A DNA stretch of 18,296 bases from Anaerotignum sp. (GTDB taxonomy: Bacteria > Bacillota > Clostridia > Lachnospirales > Anaerotignaceae), in the NCBI GenBank assembly GCA_020024395.1, contig JAHHTV010000011.1, forward strand, positions 1 to 18,296, in the 5' to 3' direction. The notes below the pieces were generated by a model that worked only from the letters and a program-made list of their open reading frames with translations, had not been told where the DNA came from and did not search any database. Shown here one piece after another: positions 15,656 through 18,296 of this stretch (positions are counted from its first letter, which is position 1; the number at the start of each line of letters is the position of its first letter). The position numbers were made by a program, and so were the translations under genes.

Positions 15656-17689
15656 ATGATGGATATTTATGTAGATAATCTCGTAACAGTCAGAGAAAAA
15701 ATATGGCATAGTGAAACATTTTTACCAGATAGCGTATTTAGTGATGAAACAGCATATTTTCGCAATCCCGTAGAGCCATGCAGTACAGATTTTGTGGAAA
15801 TATTTTTACAAGCGGCAAAAAATAATGTAAAAAGAGCGTATTTATGCACAGAAGAAAAAACATTTTTGATGCGAAAAAAAGAAACTTTGGAAGCATTGGA
15901 CAGATATAGCGTGTTGTTGCCGCCAACAGAAAAGCCAGTTAGATATTTTTTTGCATTAGAACATATCAATGGCATTTCTTATTATGGAAAAAATGGTATA
16001 ACAGATATCATACCAGAAACACAATGGCAGTTTTGCATATTGCGTGATTTTATTACCCCAGATTGGGCAAAAGGTAGCGTGATGTATCAAATATATGTTG
16101 ACCGTTTTTGTAATGGCAATTTGGATAATGATGTTCGTACAGGAGAATATTGCTATCTGAAAGAGGACGCTGTGGGGCAAAAAGATTGGTATGCACCCAT
16201 TGTCAAAAATGATTTTTGTTGTTTTTATGGTGGAGATTTAGATGGTGTATTACAAAAGCTGGATTATTTGGCAGATTTGGGCGTGGAAGTGCTGTACTTA
16301 AACCCCATATTTGTATCACCTAGTAGCCACAAATATGACATACAAGATTATGAACACATTGACCCACATTTTGGAAGAATTGTAAAAGATGGAGCATTAC
16401 CTTCTGAAAATATTTATCAGATTAGAACCACATCAAAAGAAAATTTAGAAGCAAGTGATGCATTGTTTGCAGAATTGGTGGAAAAGGCACATCAAAAAGG
16501 TATACGAATATTGATAGATGGTGTGTTTAATCATTGTGGGGCGTTTCATAAGTGGTTGGATAGAGAAAATCTGTATCAAAATGGTGCATTTCAAAATCCA
16601 AAAAGTCCATACCATGATTATTTTTATTGGCAGGAAGATGGTACTTATGAAGGTTGGTGGGGGTATGACAACCACCCAAAATTGAATGTGGACAAAAGCA
16701 AAAATTTGTATCAAACATTGTTGGATATTGGGAAAAAGTGGGTATCACCGCCTTATTGTGCAGATGGTTGGCGTTTAGATGTTGCGGCGGATTTGGCAAA
16801 AGCAGAAAGTACAAACCACCAATTTTGGAAAGATTTTCGCAGTGCGGTAAAAACAGCACAACAGGACGCATTGATATTGGCAGAACATTATGGCAATCCA
16901 GATGCTTGGTTACAAGGTGACCAATGGGATAGCATTATGAATTATGATGCATTTATGGAGCCGATAAGTTGGTTTTTTACAGGGATTTCTAAACATAGTA
17001 CAGAATATAAACCAGAATTGTACAATGATACAAAAATATTTTGGCAAACGATGAAAGAAACAATGAAGAAATTGCCCATACAATCTAGTATGGTTGCTAT
17101 GAACCAACTTTCCAATCATGACCATTCTCGTTTTTTGACACGCACCAATCAAAAAACAGGTAGATTGCATACAGATGGCGCAGAAATGGCAGAACAAGGT
17201 ACACAAAAAGCAATACTAAGAGAAGCAGTTTTGTTTCAGATGACTTGGATGGGGGCAGCGACCATATATTATGGAGATGAGGCAGGTTTGGCAGGGTGGA
17301 CTGATCCAGATAATCGCCGTACATATCCATGGGGGAATGAAGATATGGATTTGATTGCATATCATAAAGCATTGATTGCCATAAGAAAACATTCATCTGC
17401 ATTGCGAATGGGTGCAACAAAGATATTTGATACACCACAAGGGGTGTTGGCGTATGGGCGTTTTGATGCAAAAGAAAAAATGCTTGTATTATGCAACAAT
17501 ACAAAAGAAAAAGTGAAAATCACATTGCCTGTTTGGGAAATGGGCATGGCATTACAAGCAGGTTTACAACTGCAAATTATGACAGATACAAAAGGGTTTT
17601 CTCAAAAACAACAAAGCATAGAAATTATAAATGGTATTGCTTGTTTTGCATTATCTCCACAAAGCGCAATGGTGTGGAAAGAGGTGTGA
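15656..17689 (+). CDS. Glycoside hydrolase family 13, neopullulanase/cyclomaltodextrinase-like
   Basis: Intracellular alpha-glucan hydrolase (no signal peptide) expected to act on maltodextrins, cyclodextrins or pullulan-type substrates. From ATG 15656 it has 677 residues. An N-terminal beta domain of about 130 residues resembles CBM34 (YFFALE and YYGKNG strands). The (beta/alpha)8 barrel follows: region I DGVFNH at 288-293, region II DGWRLDV with nucleophile Asp375, region III with acid/base Glu410 in ILAEHYG, and region IV LSNHD with His488 and Asp489. An HPKLN segment near 340-344 corresponds to the MPKLN fifth region that marks the neopullulanase subfamily GH13_20, with His in place of Met. 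A C-terminal beta domain ends the protein. The gene sits between holA and an RluA gene with no sugar transporter nearby, so exact specificity is open. Confidence 0.9.
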   Translation: MMDIYVDNLVTVREKIWHSETFLPDSVFSDETAYFRNPVEPCSTDFVEIFLQAAKNNVKRAYLCTEEKTFLMRKKETLEALDRYSVLLPPTEKPVRYFFALEHINGISYYGKNGITDIIPETQWQFCILRDFITPDWAKGSVMYQIYVDRFCNGNLDNDVRTGEYCYLKEDAVGQKDWYAPIVKNDFCCFYGGDLDGVLQKLDYLADLGVEVLYLNPIFVSPSSHKYDIQDYEHIDPHFGRIVKDGALPSENIYQIRTTSKENLEASDALFAELVEKAHQKGIRILIDGVFNHCGAFHKWLDRENLYQNGAFQNPKSPYHDYFYWQEDGTYEGWWGYDNHPKLNVDKSKNLYQTLLDIGKKWVSPPYCADGWRLDVAADLAKAESTNHQFWKDFRSAVKTAQQDALILAEHYGNPDAWLQGDQWDSIMNYDAFMEPISWFFTGISKHSTEYKPELYNDTKIFWQTMKETMKKLPIQSSMVAMNQLSNHDHSRFLTRTNQKTGRLHTDGAEMAEQGTQKAILREAVLFQMTWMGAATIYYGDEAGLAGWTDPDNRRTYPWGNEDMDLIAYHKALIAIRKHSSALRMGATKIFDTPQGVLAYGRFDAKEKMLVLCNNTKEKVKITLPVWEMGMALQAGLQLQIMTDTKGFSQKQQSIEIINGIACFALSPQSAMVWKEV

Positions 17690-17691
17690 AA

Positions 17692-18296
17692 ATGCAGGAT
17701 TTGAACATATTGTTTGAAGATGATGATATACTGGTTGTGGTAAAGCCGCAAGGAGTACCCACACAGCCTGACAAAACAGGAGATATGGACATTTTGACAC
17801 AATTACAACAAAAAACAGGGCATGAAATGGGGTTGTTGCATCGTTTGGATAGACCTGTGGGTGGTGTGATGGTATTTGCAAAAACAAAACAGGCAGAAAC
17901 TACCATTGCAAAAGATATGCAGCAAGGAATATGGCAAAAATATTATATTGCTGTACTGTGTGGTAGTATCGCACAAAAAAGCGGTACTTGGGTAGACTAT
18001 CTTTATAAAAATGCAAGAACCAATTTGTCTTGCTGTGTGTCAAAAGAGAAAAAAGGAGCGAAAAAAGCCGTTTTGTATTATGAAGTGCTGGAAGAAATAG
18101 AACAGGACGGCAAAATATTATCACTTGTCAAAATCAAATTGGAAACAGGTAGACATCATCAAATCAGAGTGCAAACGTCTGCAAGAGGGGTACCGATTTG
18201 GGGTGACAGAAAATATGCCAAAAATCAGAATGTTCCAAAAGGGGTAAATATTGCGTTATGGTCTGATTGTTTGGAGGGGATACACCCAAGCACAAA
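17692..18296 (+). CDS. RluA-family RNA pseudouridine synthase, 3' end outside the window
   Basis: Converts uridine to pseudouridine in ribosomal or transfer RNA. The open frame runs from ATG 17692 to the right edge with no stop; 201 codons are visible. It begins MQDLNILFEDDDILVVVKP, the usual first strands of the RluA catalytic domain, with no S4 domain before it. The catalytic motif HRLDRPVGGVMVFAKT carries the presumed nucleophilic Asp at about residue 55. Later come KYYIAVLCG, the LxTGRHHQIRVQ motif and GVPIWGDRKY, all family signatures in order. The start lies two bases after the GH13 stop. GAGGTG, which forms part of the end of the GH13 gene, serves as ribosome site. The target uridine cannot be told from this sequence. 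Confidence 0.92.
   Translation, partial: MQDLNILFEDDDILVVVKPQGVPTQPDKTGDMDILTQLQQKTGHEMGLLHRLDRPVGGVMVFAKTKQAETTIAKDMQQGIWQKYYIAVLCGSIAQKSGTWVDYLYKNARTNLSCCVSKEKKGAKKAVLYYEVLEEIEQDGKILSLVKIKLETGRHHQIRVQTSARGVPIWGDRKYAKNQNVPKGVNIALWSDCLEGIHPST

Noticed and set aside
1..18296. tRNA, rRNA, CRISPR, insertion sequence or prophage content
   Set aside because: Nothing recognised: genes are packed end to end, no spaced direct repeats were seen, and no transposase or phage motifs appear in any plausible frame.

Overview
The window looks like ordinary chromosome from an AT-rich, low-GC Gram-positive bacterium. The class Clostridia is the best guess, Lachnospirales-like, but that is inference. Support comes from strong AAAGGAGG-type ribosome sites, a lipoprotein-type oligopeptide-binding protein, a DacF-type carboxypeptidase, a PolA with an eroded proofreading domain, and very tight same-strand gene packing. 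There are no RNA genes, CRISPR arrays, insertion sequences or phage genes. No stretch above 300 bases lacks a gene.

Layout. (1) Positions 1-7258, plus strand, are one probable operon: polA (5' end outside the window), coaE, a membrane-anchored lytic transglycosylase, an orphan family-5 solute-binding lipoprotein, a GalT/HIT-family nucleotidyltransferase and panE. It ends at a 15-bp-stem bidirectional terminator (7264-7296). (2) 7295-8689, minus strand: a DacF/PBP5-type D-Ala-D-Ala carboxypeptidase, convergent with panE. (3) 8690-8841: a short divergent regulatory region with a probable dacF promoter and a perfect 7-bp dyad. (4) 8842-18296, plus strand: a second probable operon with comEA, an OmpR-family response regulator, its histidine kinase, a membrane-anchored double-GerMN protein, comEC, holA, a GH13 neopullulanase-like enzyme and an RluA-family pseudouridine synthase cut by the right edge.

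How the genes fit together. The first operon mixes DNA replication and repair, two CoA-pathway enzymes (panE and coaE), wall turnover, solute capture and nucleotide-sugar chemistry. The second holds the DNA-uptake pair ComEA and ComEC, split by a two-component system with a GerMN partner. The gene order RR-HK-GerMN resembles the actinobacterial MtrA-MtrB-LpqB set. The divergent dacF and the lytic transglycosylase add wall remodelling to the neighbourhood.

The most striking signal is not a gene. The tetramer GATC occurs only twice in 18.3 kb, where roughly 60 would be expected from base composition. Asp codons that precede a C are almost always GAC, although GAT is otherwise strongly preferred. 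This points to selection against GATC, for example by a GATC-specific restriction system in the lineage. I found no clearly undescribed gene system. The best candidate for a second look is the competence/two-component/GerMN arrangement.
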